A stretch of DNA of 64,000 bases, taken from contig NZ_CP076362.1 in NCBI RefSeq assembly GCF_018798885.1, positions 1-64,000 of the forward strand, in the 5' to 3' direction. Below, piece by piece: positions 27,367 through 36,338 of the stretch. The DNA is from Gemmobacter fulvus. GTDB taxonomy: Bacteria > Pseudomonadota > Alphaproteobacteria > Rhodobacterales > Rhodobacteraceae. The position numbers and the translations under genes are program-made. The notes under the pieces were generated by a model that was given only the letters and a program-made list of their open reading frames with translations, was not told the DNA's origin and did no database searches. Within the stretch, counting starts at the first letter, position 1. Each line of letters begins with the position of its first letter.

Positions 27367-28278
27367 ATGGAATTGAAGGCTTATCGCCGGGTGCTGCATG
27401 GCATCTCGGGTGTGCACGCGACTGCCTATGACAGCGCGGGCGAGATTGATGCCGCCCTGACGGCGCGGATCGTTGACGGCATTGCGGCAGCGGGCATCCA
27501 CAACATTGTCACCGGTGGCAATACCGGCGAATTCTACAGCCTGACGGTGGATGAGGTTATCCGGCTGCAATCGATTGCAATCGAGGCCAATGCCGGGCGT
27601 TCCGCCATCACGGCGGCGGCGGGGCGGTCGCTGCGTGAAGCGATTGCCATTGCGCGGGCGGCCAAGGCCGCCGGCGCGGATGGGGTGATGGTGCATCACC
27701 CGCTGGACCCCTTTGCCGCGCCACATGGGCAGGTGGATTATTTCATCGGCGTGGCCGAGGCGATCGAGTTGCCGGTGGTGGCCTATGTGCGATCCGATGC
27801 GATTGCGGTCGACGAACTGGCCCGGCTGGCCACGCATCCGCGCATCCTGGGCGTAAAATTCGCCTCGCAGAACACCCTGCTGTTTGCCGATTGCGCCCGC
27901 GCCACCAAAGGCAGCGAAGCGATCTGGATCTGCGGGCTGGCCGAAACCTGGGCCCTGCCCTTCTATGCGCTTGGCGGCAAGGGTTTCACCTCGGGGCTGG
28001 TCAATGTGGCCCCGGCCCGGTCGATGGCGGTGTGGACCGCACTGGAGGCGGGCGATTATGCCCGCGCCCGCGCCATCGTCGACAGTATCGCCGAGTTCGA
28101 GACGATGCGCACCCAATACCGCAACGGCGCCAATGTCACCGTGGTGAAAGAGGCGCTTCAGATCCGCGGCCTTGCCATGGGCGCGGTGCGCCTGCCCGGC
28201 CTGACCCGGCTGGATCCGGCAGACCGCGCAAGGCTGCATCAGCTTCTGGCCGGATGGGAGAACGACGGGCTGGTCTGA
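27367..28278 (+). CDS. DHDPS/NAL-family lyase or dehydratase (probable keto-deoxy-sugar-acid dehydratase)
   Basis: The 303-residue TIM-barrel enzyme has GGNTGEFYSLT (about 50-60), Tyr140 (VVAYVRS) and the Schiff-base Lys164 (ILGVKFAS). A perfect AGGAGG site lies 7 bases upstream. Family members act on 2-keto-3-deoxy sugar acids. With an IlvD/Edd dehydratase, an enolase-type dehydratase and KGSA dehydrogenase in the operon, the likely reaction is dehydration of 2-keto-3-deoxy-pentonate or -glucarate to KGSA. The exact substrate is not readable from sequence. Confidence 0.8.
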   Translation: MELKAYRRVLHGISGVHATAYDSAGEIDAALTARIVDGIAAAGIHNIVTGGNTGEFYSLTVDEVIRLQSIAIEANAGRSAITAAAGRSLREAIAIARAAKAAGADGVMVHHPLDPFAAPHGQVDYFIGVAEAIELPVVAYVRSDAIAVDELARLATHPRILGVKFASQNTLLFADCARATKGSEAIWICGLAETWALPFYALGGKGFTSGLVNVAPARSMAVWTALEAGDYARARAIVDSIAEFETMRTQYRNGANVTVVKEALQIRGLAMGAVRLPGLTRLDPADRARLHQLLAGWENDGLV

Positions 28279-28357
28279 CCGGCACAAGACCGCCGCACCA
28301 CAGCCGGGAGGGATGGGGCGCGGCAGATCACTGCAACACGACATGGGAGGAACGATC

Positions 28358-29545
28358 ATGACAAGACCACTATCACGCCGTGGGTTCATCGCCGCCGCAG
28401 GCGCGGCCACCGGGGCGGGGCTGCTGTTGCCAAAGGGCGCGGTCTGGGCGCAGGCGTCCAAACTGCCCAGCTCGCCGGTCGCGCTGAACGTGATCGACGC
28501 CGCGGGCAATCTGGCCCTGACGCAGAAGATCTTCGACAATTTCGCGGCGGCGCGCCCCGAACTGGTGTCGGGTTTCACCTTCAACAAGGCCCCGTCGCCG
28601 GAACTGCCCGGCAAGATCAAGGCGCAGCAACGCGCCAACCGCATCGACATTGATCTGGTGATCATCGGCCCGGATGCGCTGTCGGCCGGGCTGGCCGATG
28701 ACATCTGGACCGACATCATCGCGCTGCCGGATGCGGGCCTGCCCGATCTTCAGGCCACCTATCTGGAACCGGCCTGGCGGATGCAGGGCCTGTCGCAGGG
28801 CAAGGGCGTGGTGATTTCCTATTACCCGTCGGGGCCGCTGATCGAATACAATCCCGCCAAGGTCGCAACCCCGCCAAAAACCGCCGAAGAGCTACTGGCC
28901 TGGGCCAGAGAAAACCCCAACAAGCTGATCTATGCCCGCCCGGCAAACTCCGGCCCGGGGCGCACCTTCCTGATGGGCCTGCCCTATCTGCTGGGCGACA
29001 GCAATCCGAAGGATCCGCAGAATGGCTGGGACAAGACCTGGGCCTATCTGAAAGAGCTGCACAAATACATCGAGTATTACCCGGCAGGCACCGGCGCGCT
29101 GATGAAGGAACTGGGCGAAGGCACCCGCGACATGACGGTGACGACCACCGGCTGGGACATCAACCCGCGCGCGCTTGGCGTGGTGCCAGAAGAGTTCAAG
29201 GTGGCCAAGCTGGACGGCTTCCACTGGGTCTGCGACGCGCATTACTTCTCGATCCCCAAGGGGGTGGCCGAAGACAAGGTGGCGGTGCTGATGGAGTTCA
29301 TCAAATTCGCGCTGCAACCGGAACAGCAGGCCTATTCCTATGATTCCGGCTATTTCTATCCCGGTCCGGCGGTCAAGGATGTGCCGCTGTCGATGGCACC
29401 GCAGGAAAGCCAGGACATCATCGCGAAATTCGGTCGTCCCGAATACGAGGACTGGATTGCCAACCACCCGATCGAGCTGCCGCTGGAGCCCGAGGCGCTG
29501 GTCACTGCTTTCCGCCGCTGGGACGAAGACGTGGCGGCCGGCTGA
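28358..29545 (+). CDS. ABC transporter solute-binding protein, Tat-exported
   Basis: The 395-residue protein starts MTRPLSRRGFIAAAGAATG, a twin-arginine signal with an AQA cleavage site, so it is exported folded. It belongs to the extracellular solute-binding families of spermidine/iron/sugar type (IDLVIIGPDALSAGLADDIW, YYPAGTGALMKELGEG). GGGAGGA precedes the start. It is followed by an ATPase and two permeases. Context suggests uptake of uronates, aldonates or their lactones. Confidence 0.82.
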   Translation: MTRPLSRRGFIAAAGAATGAGLLLPKGAVWAQASKLPSSPVALNVIDAAGNLALTQKIFDNFAAARPELVSGFTFNKAPSPELPGKIKAQQRANRIDIDLVIIGPDALSAGLADDIWTDIIALPDAGLPDLQATYLEPAWRMQGLSQGKGVVISYYPSGPLIEYNPAKVATPPKTAEELLAWARENPNKLIYARPANSGPGRTFLMGLPYLLGDSNPKDPQNGWDKTWAYLKELHKYIEYYPAGTGALMKELGEGTRDMTVTTTGWDINPRALGVVPEEFKVAKLDGFHWVCDAHYFSIPKGVAEDKVAVLMEFIKFALQPEQQAYSYDSGYFYPGPAVKDVPLSMAPQESQDIIAKFGRPEYEDWIANHPIELPLEPEALVTAFRRWDEDVAAG

Positions 29546-29572
29546 TCCCCGATCCAACCCTGCACAAACGCG

Positions 29573-29603
29573 CGCTGCGAGCCGGTCTTTTCCGCTCGCA
29601 GCG
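29573..29603 (+). promoter_or_regulatory. Intercistronic hairpin after the binding-protein gene
   Basis: A perfect 10-bp stem CGCTGCGAGC/GCTCGCAGCG with an 11-base loop lies between the binding-protein stop and the ATPase start. The loop is T-rich but no T-run follows the stem. It probably stabilises the upstream mRNA. Confidence 0.6.
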
Positions 29604-29640
29604 GTCAGCGCCTGCTTCACCCAGCATGGGAACTCTGCGA

Positions 29641-30714
29641 ATGTCGCTTGCCTCCACGTCTTTCACCCACCTCCGGCTCGACCGTCTGAGCCGCTCGTTC
29701 GGGGCGTTCAATGCGCTGAACGAGATTGATCTGATGATCGGCAAGGGCGAATTCATCGCCCTGCTCGGCCCCTCGGGCTGCGGAAAATCGACGGCGCTGA
29801 ACTGTATCGCCGGACTGCTGGGCACCACCGGCGGCGGCATCTATATCGACGACCGCCGCATCGACCAGCTGAAGCCCGAAGAGCGCGGCTTTGGCATGGT
29901 GTTCCAGAATTACGCGCTGTTCCCGCATATGACGGTGCTGCAGAATGTCGGCTTCGGCCTCAAGATGCGCGGCATTGCCAAGGACGAGATCACCCGCCGC
30001 GCCGAGGCGGCGCTGGCGCTGGTGCGGCTGCAAGGCCAGGGCGACAAACTGCCCGGACAGCTGTCAGGCGGCCAGCAGCAGCGCGTCGCCATCGCCCGCG
30101 CCATCGTGATCGAACCGCCGCTGGTGCTGATGGATGAACCGCTGTCGAACCTCGACGCCAAGCTGCGGCTGGAAATGCGCGCCGAAATCCGCCGCATCCA
30201 CAACCAGCTGGGCGCAACCACCATCTATGTCACCCATGATCAGGACGAGGCGCTGTCGCTGGCCGACCGCATCGTGGTGCTGCGCGATGGCGCGATCCGG
30301 CAGGTGGGCACCCCGCATGAGCTGTATGAAAGCCCGAAATACCTCGATGTGGCCGAGTTCATGGGCTATCGCAACCGGCTCAGCGGCAAGGTGATCCGCG
30401 TCGAAAATGGCGTGGCGACGCTGGCCGTTGACGGCACCGAGATTTCGGGCCGGGCGATGGATCTGCTGACCCCCGGCGAGACGGCGGTTCTGGCGGCGCG
30501 CGGCGATGACGTGATCGACACCGCCGATGGCCAGAACACACTTCAGGCCGTGGTCGAAACCATCGAATATCGCGGGCGCGAGCATGTCGGCACCGCGCGG
30601 TCCGACAGCGGCATGGAGCTGATCTTCCACGGGCCGCGCAATGTGGCACCGGGCAGCCGCGTCAGTCTGGCCATCGACGCCGGGCGCGCGCTCGTGTTTG
30701 CCGGGCGGGGCTGA
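29641..30714 (+). CDS. ABC transporter ATPase (spermidine/sugar type)
   Basis: The 357-residue ATPase has Walker A GPSGCGKST, Q-loop FQNYALFPHMTV, signature LSGGQQQR, Walker B LVLMDEPLSNLD and switch His in VTHDQDEAL. A C-terminal TOBE domain (about 270-355) is usual for importers of the PotA/UgpC kind. The start at 29641 is chosen; ATG 29626 would add five residues. It is followed 3 bases later by the first permease gene. Confidence 0.88.
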   Translation: MSLASTSFTHLRLDRLSRSFGAFNALNEIDLMIGKGEFIALLGPSGCGKSTALNCIAGLLGTTGGGIYIDDRRIDQLKPEERGFGMVFQNYALFPHMTVLQNVGFGLKMRGIAKDEITRRAEAALALVRLQGQGDKLPGQLSGGQQQRVAIARAIVIEPPLVLMDEPLSNLDAKLRLEMRAEIRRIHNQLGATTIYVTHDQDEALSLADRIVVLRDGAIRQVGTPHELYESPKYLDVAEFMGYRNRLSGKVIRVENGVATLAVDGTEISGRAMDLLTPGETAVLAARGDDVIDTADGQNTLQAVVETIEYRGREHVGTARSDSGMELIFHGPRNVAPGSRVSLAIDAGRALVFAGRG

Positions 30715-30717
30715 GCC

Positions 30718-31626
30718 ATGGCCGCCCCGCACATTTCCGCCCCGCCCGCCGTCCCAAGCCTGCGTCAGCGGCTGGCCAATCACGGCGTTGATGGCGTGAC
30801 GCTGCTGATCCTGCCCGCGCTGCTGTTCGTGATCGCGGTGTTCATTTATCCCTTCCTCTATGGCCTCGTGCTGTCGTTCAACCCGCTGGAGGGCGGCGGT
30901 GCACTGGCCAATTACCGCAAGTTCTTCTCGGACCCCTATCTCTACAAGACCATCGGCGCGACGCTCTGGCTGGCCATCCCCGTCACGGTGATGAGCGTGG
31001 CACTGGCGGTGCCGATTGCGCTGCGGGTGCGGCTGATGGAGCGTCAGCGGCTGCTGACCACCATCCTTGTGCTGCCGGTGACGCTGGGCACGGTGCTGAT
31101 CGCCGAAGGCCTGCTGAACTATCTGGGTCCGCAGGGCTGGTTCAGCCGGTCGCTGATGGGGCTTGGCCTGATTGAAAACCCTTTGAAGCTGACCAACAAT
31201 TACTGGGGTGTGCTGGTTTCGCTGGTCATCACGGTGTTTCCCTTCACCTTCCTGCTCACGCTGTCTTATGTCACCGGCATCGACCCGGCGCTGGAGCGGG
31301 CGGCGGCCACCCATGGCGCCAATGCCTGGCAACGCTTTCGCCATGTGATGCTGCCGCTGCTGGTGCCGGGGCTGGTGGTCGCCTCCTGTCTCAGCTTCGT
31401 GCAGGCCTTTGCCGTGTTCCCTTCGGCGGTGCTCTTGGGCGCGCCCTCCGGCCCCACACGGGTGATCTCCATCGCCGCCGCCCAAGCCGCCTTCGAGCAA
31501 TATGACGACTCCATGGCCTCGGCCATCGCCATGATCATGGCCTTGGTGCAGCTTCTGGTCGTGATGGCGCTGCTGGGCCTTCGTTCACTGTTCTACCGCG
31601 GCTCGACCGCGGGCGGGAAAGGCTGA
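30718..31626 (+). CDS. ABC transporter permease 1 (PotB-like)
   Basis: The 302-residue membrane protein has about six hydrophobic segments and the EAA loop ALERAAATHGANAWQRFRHVMLPLL (about residues 195-215). It is one half of the sugar-acid importer, starting 3 bases after the ATPase and 3 before permease 2. Confidence 0.87.
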   Translation: MAAPHISAPPAVPSLRQRLANHGVDGVTLLILPALLFVIAVFIYPFLYGLVLSFNPLEGGGALANYRKFFSDPYLYKTIGATLWLAIPVTVMSVALAVPIALRVRLMERQRLLTTILVLPVTLGTVLIAEGLLNYLGPQGWFSRSLMGLGLIENPLKLTNNYWGVLVSLVITVFPFTFLLTLSYVTGIDPALERAAATHGANAWQRFRHVMLPLLVPGLVVASCLSFVQAFAVFPSAVLLGAPSGPTRVISIAAAQAAFEQYDDSMASAIAMIMALVQLLVVMALLGLRSLFYRGSTAGGKG

Positions 31627-31629
31627 CCC

Positions 31630-32472
31630 ATGATCCGCGATACCTCTCCACTCTCCAAACTCTGGATCGCCGCTGTCTGGCTGATCACCGGGTTTTTCGT
31701 GCTGAACGTGCTGGCGGTCATCCTCGCCGTTCTCACCTCGTCTTTTGGCACGCGCTGGCTGGGCACCTGGTTCCCGGACGGGTTCACGACACGCTGGTAT
31801 GCCGCCGCCTGGGCCGAATTCCAGTTGGATCATGTGCTGGTCGTCACCTTCCAGATCGTGCTGACGGTGGTGCTGCTGTCGGGCCTGCTGGGTGTGACGG
31901 CGGCCTATGCGATGGCGCGGCGCGATTTCTACGGCAAGAAGATCGTCATGCTGATCTTCCTGCTACCGCTGCTGGTGCCACCGATCACCTTCGGGATTCC
32001 GCTGGCGACGGTGCTCTACAAGGTCGGTGTCGGTGGCACCTTCTGGGGGGTGGTTCTGGCCAATCTGGTGCCCACCGTGCCCTTCGTGATCCTGGTGATG
32101 ATTCCGTTCATCGAACAGATCGACCCGAAGATCGAGGCGGCGGCGCGGGTGTTTGGCGCGGGCACGTTCAAGCTGTTCCGCCATGTGCTGCTGCCCATGC
32201 TGATCCCCGGCATTCTGGCCGCGATGCTGTTGGTGCTGGTGCGCACCGTCGCGATGTTCGAGCTGACCTTCCTCACCGCCGGGCCGACCAGCCAGACCCT
32301 TGTTGTCGCGCTTTATTATTCCGTCTTTGCGGCGGGGGTGCGGTCGGTCCAGTCGATCGACGCGATGGCGGTGATCTACATGATCACCTCGCTGATCTGG
32401 CTGCTGATCGCGCTGCGCTTCGTCAACCCGACGCAGATCGTGGCACGCAACCGCCAGCCTTCGGCGCAGTGA
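31630..32472 (+). CDS. ABC transporter permease 2 (PotC-like)
   Basis: The 280-residue membrane protein has about six helices and the EAA loop KIEAAARVFGAGTFKLFRHV (about 171-190). It pairs with permease 1. An 80-base gap separates it from the enolase-superfamily gene. Confidence 0.87.
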   Translation: MIRDTSPLSKLWIAAVWLITGFFVLNVLAVILAVLTSSFGTRWLGTWFPDGFTTRWYAAAWAEFQLDHVLVVTFQIVLTVVLLSGLLGVTAAYAMARRDFYGKKIVMLIFLLPLLVPPITFGIPLATVLYKVGVGGTFWGVVLANLVPTVPFVILVMIPFIEQIDPKIEAAARVFGAGTFKLFRHVLLPMLIPGILAAMLLVLVRTVAMFELTFLTAGPTSQTLVVALYYSVFAAGVRSVQSIDAMAVIYMITSLIWLLIALRFVNPTQIVARNRQPSAQ

Positions 32473-32552
32473 TCTTGCGGGGGCGGCCCGCCGCCCTCTT
32501 CGACCCGCGCCGCATCTTCGGCCCGACCCTTGGAATCCCAATCGGTACTCCC

Positions 32553-33752
32553 ATGAAAATCACCGCCATCGAAACCGTCCAGCTGCCGCATCTGAACAAT
32601 ATCCTCTGGGTGCGGCTGCACACGGATGAGGGCCTCATCGGCCTGGGCGAGACCTTCCGCGGCGCCCATGCCGTTGCCGCCTACATCCACAGCGATGTGG
32701 CGCCGCAGCTGATCGGGCAGGATCCACTACAGATCGACCGCATTTCGAAACTTCTGCTGGAACCCTATGTCGGCTTCCGCTCGTCCGGGGTGGAAATCCG
32801 CGCCGCCTCGGCCATCGACATCGCGCTGTGGGATCTGTTCGGCAAGGTGGCGGGCCTGCCGGTGCATCAGATGCTGGGCGGCCTGTCGCGCCCGGCGATC
32901 CGCACCTACAACACCTGCGCCGGCTATACCTACAACAAACAGGGCACCCGCCGCTACATCGGCGACAAGGATGCCGCCAGCGAAGGCCCCTACGAGGATC
33001 AGATCGCCTTTCACCGCGACGCCGGAGCGCTGGCCGAAAGCCTGCTGTCCGAAGGCATCACCGCGATGAAGATCTGGCCGTTCGATCCCTTCGCCGTGGC
33101 GAATGGCGGCAATTTCATCCACGCATCGGAACTCGATCAGGCGCTGCTGCCGTTCCGCCAGATCCGCGATGCGGTGGGCGACAGGATGGAGGTCATGGTC
33201 GAGCTGCATTCGATGTGGGATCTGACCTCGGCGCTGACCATCGCGCGCGGGCTGCGCCCCTTCAACCCGTTCTGGGCCGAAGACCCGATCAAGATGACCA
33301 ATCCGCAGGCGCTTGCCACCTACGCACAGCGCTCGGGCCTGCCGGTCTGCGCCTCCGAGACGATGGCCACGCGCGCGCAATTCCTCGATGTGCTGCGCGC
33401 CGAGGCGGTGGATTATGTGATGCTGGACATTTCATGGTGCGGCGGTCTGTCCGAGGCGAAAAAGATCGCCACCATGGCCGAAACCTTCCAGCGCCCGATT
33501 GCGCCGCATGATTGCACCGGCCCGGTGGTATTTGCCGCCTCGATCCACCTTGCGCTGAACGCGCCCAATGCGGTGTATCAGGAATCGGTGCGCGCCTATT
33601 ACACCTCGTGGTATCGGGATCTGGTGACGGTGATGCCGCGCATCGAACAGGGCATGATCTACCCGTTCGAGGGGCCGGGGCTGGGGCTGGAACTGTCGGA
33701 CCATGTGCTGCGCCATCCCGATGTGATCCGCCGCAGCACGACGGCCACATGA
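32553..33752 (+). CDS. Enolase-superfamily (mandelate racemase type) sugar-acid dehydratase or cycloisomerase
   Basis: The 399-residue enzyme has an MR-type capping domain and barrel. Predicted catalytic residues are Lys173 (MKIWPFD), metal ligands Glu217 (VELHS), Glu243 (WAEDP) and Glu269 (ASETM), and the base pair Asp292/His319 (DISWCGG, APHDCTGP). Members dehydrate aldonates or aldarates, or open aldarolactones. With uronate dehydrogenase and a lactonase in the operon, galactarolactone cycloisomerase or aldonate dehydratase are both possible. The 5' extension to 32469 lacks homology, so MKITAIE is taken as start. The stop overlaps the next gene by ATGA. Confidence 0.82.
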   Translation: MKITAIETVQLPHLNNILWVRLHTDEGLIGLGETFRGAHAVAAYIHSDVAPQLIGQDPLQIDRISKLLLEPYVGFRSSGVEIRAASAIDIALWDLFGKVAGLPVHQMLGGLSRPAIRTYNTCAGYTYNKQGTRRYIGDKDAASEGPYEDQIAFHRDAGALAESLLSEGITAMKIWPFDPFAVANGGNFIHASELDQALLPFRQIRDAVGDRMEVMVELHSMWDLTSALTIARGLRPFNPFWAEDPIKMTNPQALATYAQRSGLPVCASETMATRAQFLDVLRAEAVDYVMLDISWCGGLSEAKKIATMAETFQRPIAPHDCTGPVVFAASIHLALNAPNAVYQESVRAYYTSWYRDLVTVMPRIEQGMIYPFEGPGLGLELSDHVLRHPDVIRRSTTAT

Positions 33753-34612
33753 TGGGCCCGTTTCGCTGCATCGCGGATCTGCGCGGCACGCTGCTGGAAA
33801 GCCCGGTCTGGGATGACCGGCGCGGCGTGATCTTCCTGTGCGACATTCCGGCAGGGCGCATCCACGAGATCGGCCTGGACGACGGGCCGCGCCGTCAATG
33901 GAGCTTCGGGTCCGAAGTGACGGCGCTCGGCCTTTGTGACAGTGGCCGACTGGTGGTGGCGCAGGCCCGCGCGGTGGATCTGTTCGACCCTGATACCGGC
34001 ACGCGCAGCCCGCTGTGGTCTGGCTTTGACGAACCCGCCAGCTCGCGCCTGAATGATGGCAAGGTTGGCCCCGATGGCGCGTTCTGGGTCGGCAGCATGG
34101 ATGGCCGGGCGGTGCGCCAGCCGATATCGCGGCTTTATCGCATTCCGGCTTCGGGCGCGGCGCAGGTGATGGCGGAGGGGTTCGAGATTTCCAACGGGCT
34201 GGCCTGGTCGGCGGATGGTCGATCCATGTTTCACAGCGATTCCCGTGGCCCGTGGATCGACCGTTACGCCTTTGATCCGGCAGAGGGCACACTGTCGGCG
34301 CGGCAGCGTCTGCATGATCTGGACGAGGCAACGGGCCGACCGGATGGCGGTGCCACCGATGCCGAGGGCGGGTATTGGAGTGCGGGTGTCTCGGCCGGGG
34401 TGCTGAACCGATTTGCCCCGGATGGCGCGCTGACCGACCGCGTGCCCCTGCCGGTGCCCAGCCCGACGATGCCCTGTTTCTGCGGCCCCGACCTGCGGCA
34501 GATCGCCGTCACCTCGCATCGGCTGGGTGCAGATACGGCGCAGTCCGGCGGGCTGTTTCTGGCCGACAGCCCGGTGGCGGGCGCGGCGGTGTCACGGATG
34601 AAAGGGCTGTAA
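33749..34612 (+). CDS. SMP-30/gluconolactonase-family lactonase
   Basis: The 287-residue beta-propeller enzyme hydrolyses sugar lactones using a divalent metal. Expected ligands are Glu17 (LLESPVWD), Asn102 (RLNDGKVGPDG), Asn149 (SNGLAW) and Asp199 (RPDGGATDAEG). It overlaps the enolase-type gene by ATGA and lies 1 base from the uronate dehydrogenase gene, which produces lactones. Probable substrates are galactaro-, glucaro- or pentono-lactones. Confidence 0.85.
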   Translation: MMGPFRCIADLRGTLLESPVWDDRRGVIFLCDIPAGRIHEIGLDDGPRRQWSFGSEVTALGLCDSGRLVVAQARAVDLFDPDTGTRSPLWSGFDEPASSRLNDGKVGPDGAFWVGSMDGRAVRQPISRLYRIPASGAAQVMAEGFEISNGLAWSADGRSMFHSDSRGPWIDRYAFDPAEGTLSARQRLHDLDEATGRPDGGATDAEGGYWSAGVSAGVLNRFAPDGALTDRVPLPVPSPTMPCFCGPDLRQIAVTSHRLGADTAQSGGLFLADSPVAGAAVSRMKGL

Positions 34613-34613
34613 C

Positions 34614-35411
34614 ATGGGCAAATTACTGGTGCTGACCGGGGCTTCGGGCACATTGGGCCGCTTTCTGGCCCCGGCGCTTGCGGCGCAAGGCTATCGCCTG
34701 CGCCTGTCCGACATCGTGGCGTTTCCCGATCCGCTGCCCGAGGGGGCCAGCTTTCACCCCGCCGATCTGGCCGATGCCGGCGCGGTGGCCGATCTGCTGG
34801 CGGGCTGCGATGCCGTGCTGCATTTTGGCGGCATCAGCGTTGAAAAGCCCTGGGCGCAGATCGTCGGCCCCAATCTGCTGGGCGTGACCCATATCTTCGA
34901 GGCGGCCCGCACCCCCCTGCCCGGCCACAGGATGCCACGGGTGATCTTTGCCAGCTCCAACCACACGATCGGGTTTTACGAGCGGGGCACGGTGCTGAGC
35001 ACCGACGATCCCTACCGGACCGATGGTTATTACGGCCTGTCCAAGGCCTATGGCGAATTGCTGGGCCGGATGATGTTCGACAAACACGGAGTCGAGAATG
35101 TGCATCTGCGCATCGGATCGGCCCTGCCCGCCCCGACCGAGGCGCGTCATCTGGCAACCTGGCTGTCGCTGGCCGATCTGCTGCGGCTGGTGATTGCGGC
35201 ACTCGAGGCGGCGCAGACCGGCCATGCCATCGTCTGGGGTGTGTCGGCCAATCAGGGGCGCTGGTGGCAGGGCGATGATGCCGCCCGCATCGGTTATGTG
35301 CCGCAGGATGATGCCGCGCGCTTTGCCCCGCTGCCCGAGCGCGGCGACGCGCTGACCCGGCAGTATCAGGGCGGCAGCTTTGCCGCGCAAGACAACAGCC
35401 GCGCGGGCTAG
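34614..35411 (+). CDS. udh: NAD-dependent uronate dehydrogenase
   Basis: The 265-residue short-chain dehydrogenase has the NAD motif GASGTLG (9-15), the active-site SSNHTIGFYERG (114-125), Tyr140-xxx-Lys144 and LRIGSALPAPTEARHLATWLS, which is close to characterised uronate dehydrogenases. It oxidises D-galacturonate or D-glucuronate at C1 to the aldarolactone. Downstream lactonase and dehydratase steps lead to 2-keto-3-deoxy acids and KGSA. Confidence 0.82.
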   Translation: MGKLLVLTGASGTLGRFLAPALAAQGYRLRLSDIVAFPDPLPEGASFHPADLADAGAVADLLAGCDAVLHFGGISVEKPWAQIVGPNLLGVTHIFEAARTPLPGHRMPRVIFASSNHTIGFYERGTVLSTDDPYRTDGYYGLSKAYGELLGRMMFDKHGVENVHLRIGSALPAPTEARHLATWLSLADLLRLVIAALEAAQTGHAIVWGVSANQGRWWQGDDAARIGYVPQDDAARFAPLPERGDALTRQYQGGSFAAQDNSRAG

Positions 35412-35414
35412 GCG

Positions 35415-36338
35415 ATGCTGTCGCTTGCCGCCCATGGGTATCGTGTGCAACTGGACCCCCGGCGCGGGGCCACGCTGCTGTCTGCCGAGTGGTGCGCGCC
35501 CACCGGCGATTGGCTGCCGATCCTTGCGCCGCTGGCCGATGCGGGCGCGGGGCAGACGGCGGGCTGTTTCGTCATGGCCCCCTTTGCCAATCGCATCGCG
35601 GCGGGCCGGTTTTCCTTTGCCGGGGCCGTACATCAGCTGCCGCTGAACCGCCCGCAAGAGGGCATGGCGATTCACGGGTTCAGCCGCGATCACGGCTTTG
35701 ATGTGCTGTCGCAAGGCGTTGATCACGCCACGCTGACACAGGATTTTGCGGTTGATGGCCTTCCGTGGCACTATGGGCTGCGGTATGATATTCAGCTGTC
35801 GACCACGGGCCTGTGCCTGACCCTGACGCTGACCCATCGCGGGGCGGCCCCGATGCCCTACGGCCTTGGCCTGCATCCGTGGTTCCCGAAACCGGCGGGC
35901 ACCACGCTGAGCTTCGCCGCACGCGGGGCCCATCAGCGCGACGCGCTTGGCCTGCCGCTGGCCGAAACCGCGCCGCAACCCGCCTTTGCCGCTGCAGCCC
36001 CGCAGCCGCTGGACCATCTGCCGTGGTTTGATGGCTGTTTCAGCGACTGGTCGCCACGCCGCGCCCGCATCTGCTGGCCCGACCGCAAGGCCGCGCTGGT
36101 TCTGGCCGGCGAAGGCGCGTTCCGCCACCTGCATGTCTATGTGCCCGATGACCGTGCGGTGCTCTGCGCCGAACCCGTCAGCCACCTGCCCGATGCGGTG
36201 AACCGCCCCGACCTGGGGCCCACCGCCCAGATGACCCTGCTTGCCCGCGGCCAAAGCCTGTCGGGCAGCCTGATCCTATCTGCCCTGCCGCTGTGCCCGC
36301 AGCCCAGCCCTTCCCTGCCGCAAGAGGTGCCCGCATGA
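35415..36338 (+). CDS. Aldose 1-epimerase-like protein
   Basis: The 307-residue protein matches galactose mutarotase-like proteins: FVMAPFANRIAAGRF (the substrate-binding NR motif), IHGFSRDHGF (catalytic His), LHPWF (second His) and a C-terminal VLCAEPVSHLPDAVN with the catalytic Glu. It interconverts anomers of the aldose or uronate used by the dehydrogenase. It starts 3 bases after udh and overlaps the dehydratase gene by ATGA. Confidence 0.85.
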   Translation: MLSLAAHGYRVQLDPRRGATLLSAEWCAPTGDWLPILAPLADAGAGQTAGCFVMAPFANRIAAGRFSFAGAVHQLPLNRPQEGMAIHGFSRDHGFDVLSQGVDHATLTQDFAVDGLPWHYGLRYDIQLSTTGLCLTLTLTHRGAAPMPYGLGLHPWFPKPAGTTLSFAARGAHQRDALGLPLAETAPQPAFAAAAPQPLDHLPWFDGCFSDWSPRRARICWPDRKAALVLAGEGAFRHLHVYVPDDRAVLCAEPVSHLPDAVNRPDLGPTAQMTLLARGQSLSGSLILSALPLCPQPSPSLPQEVPA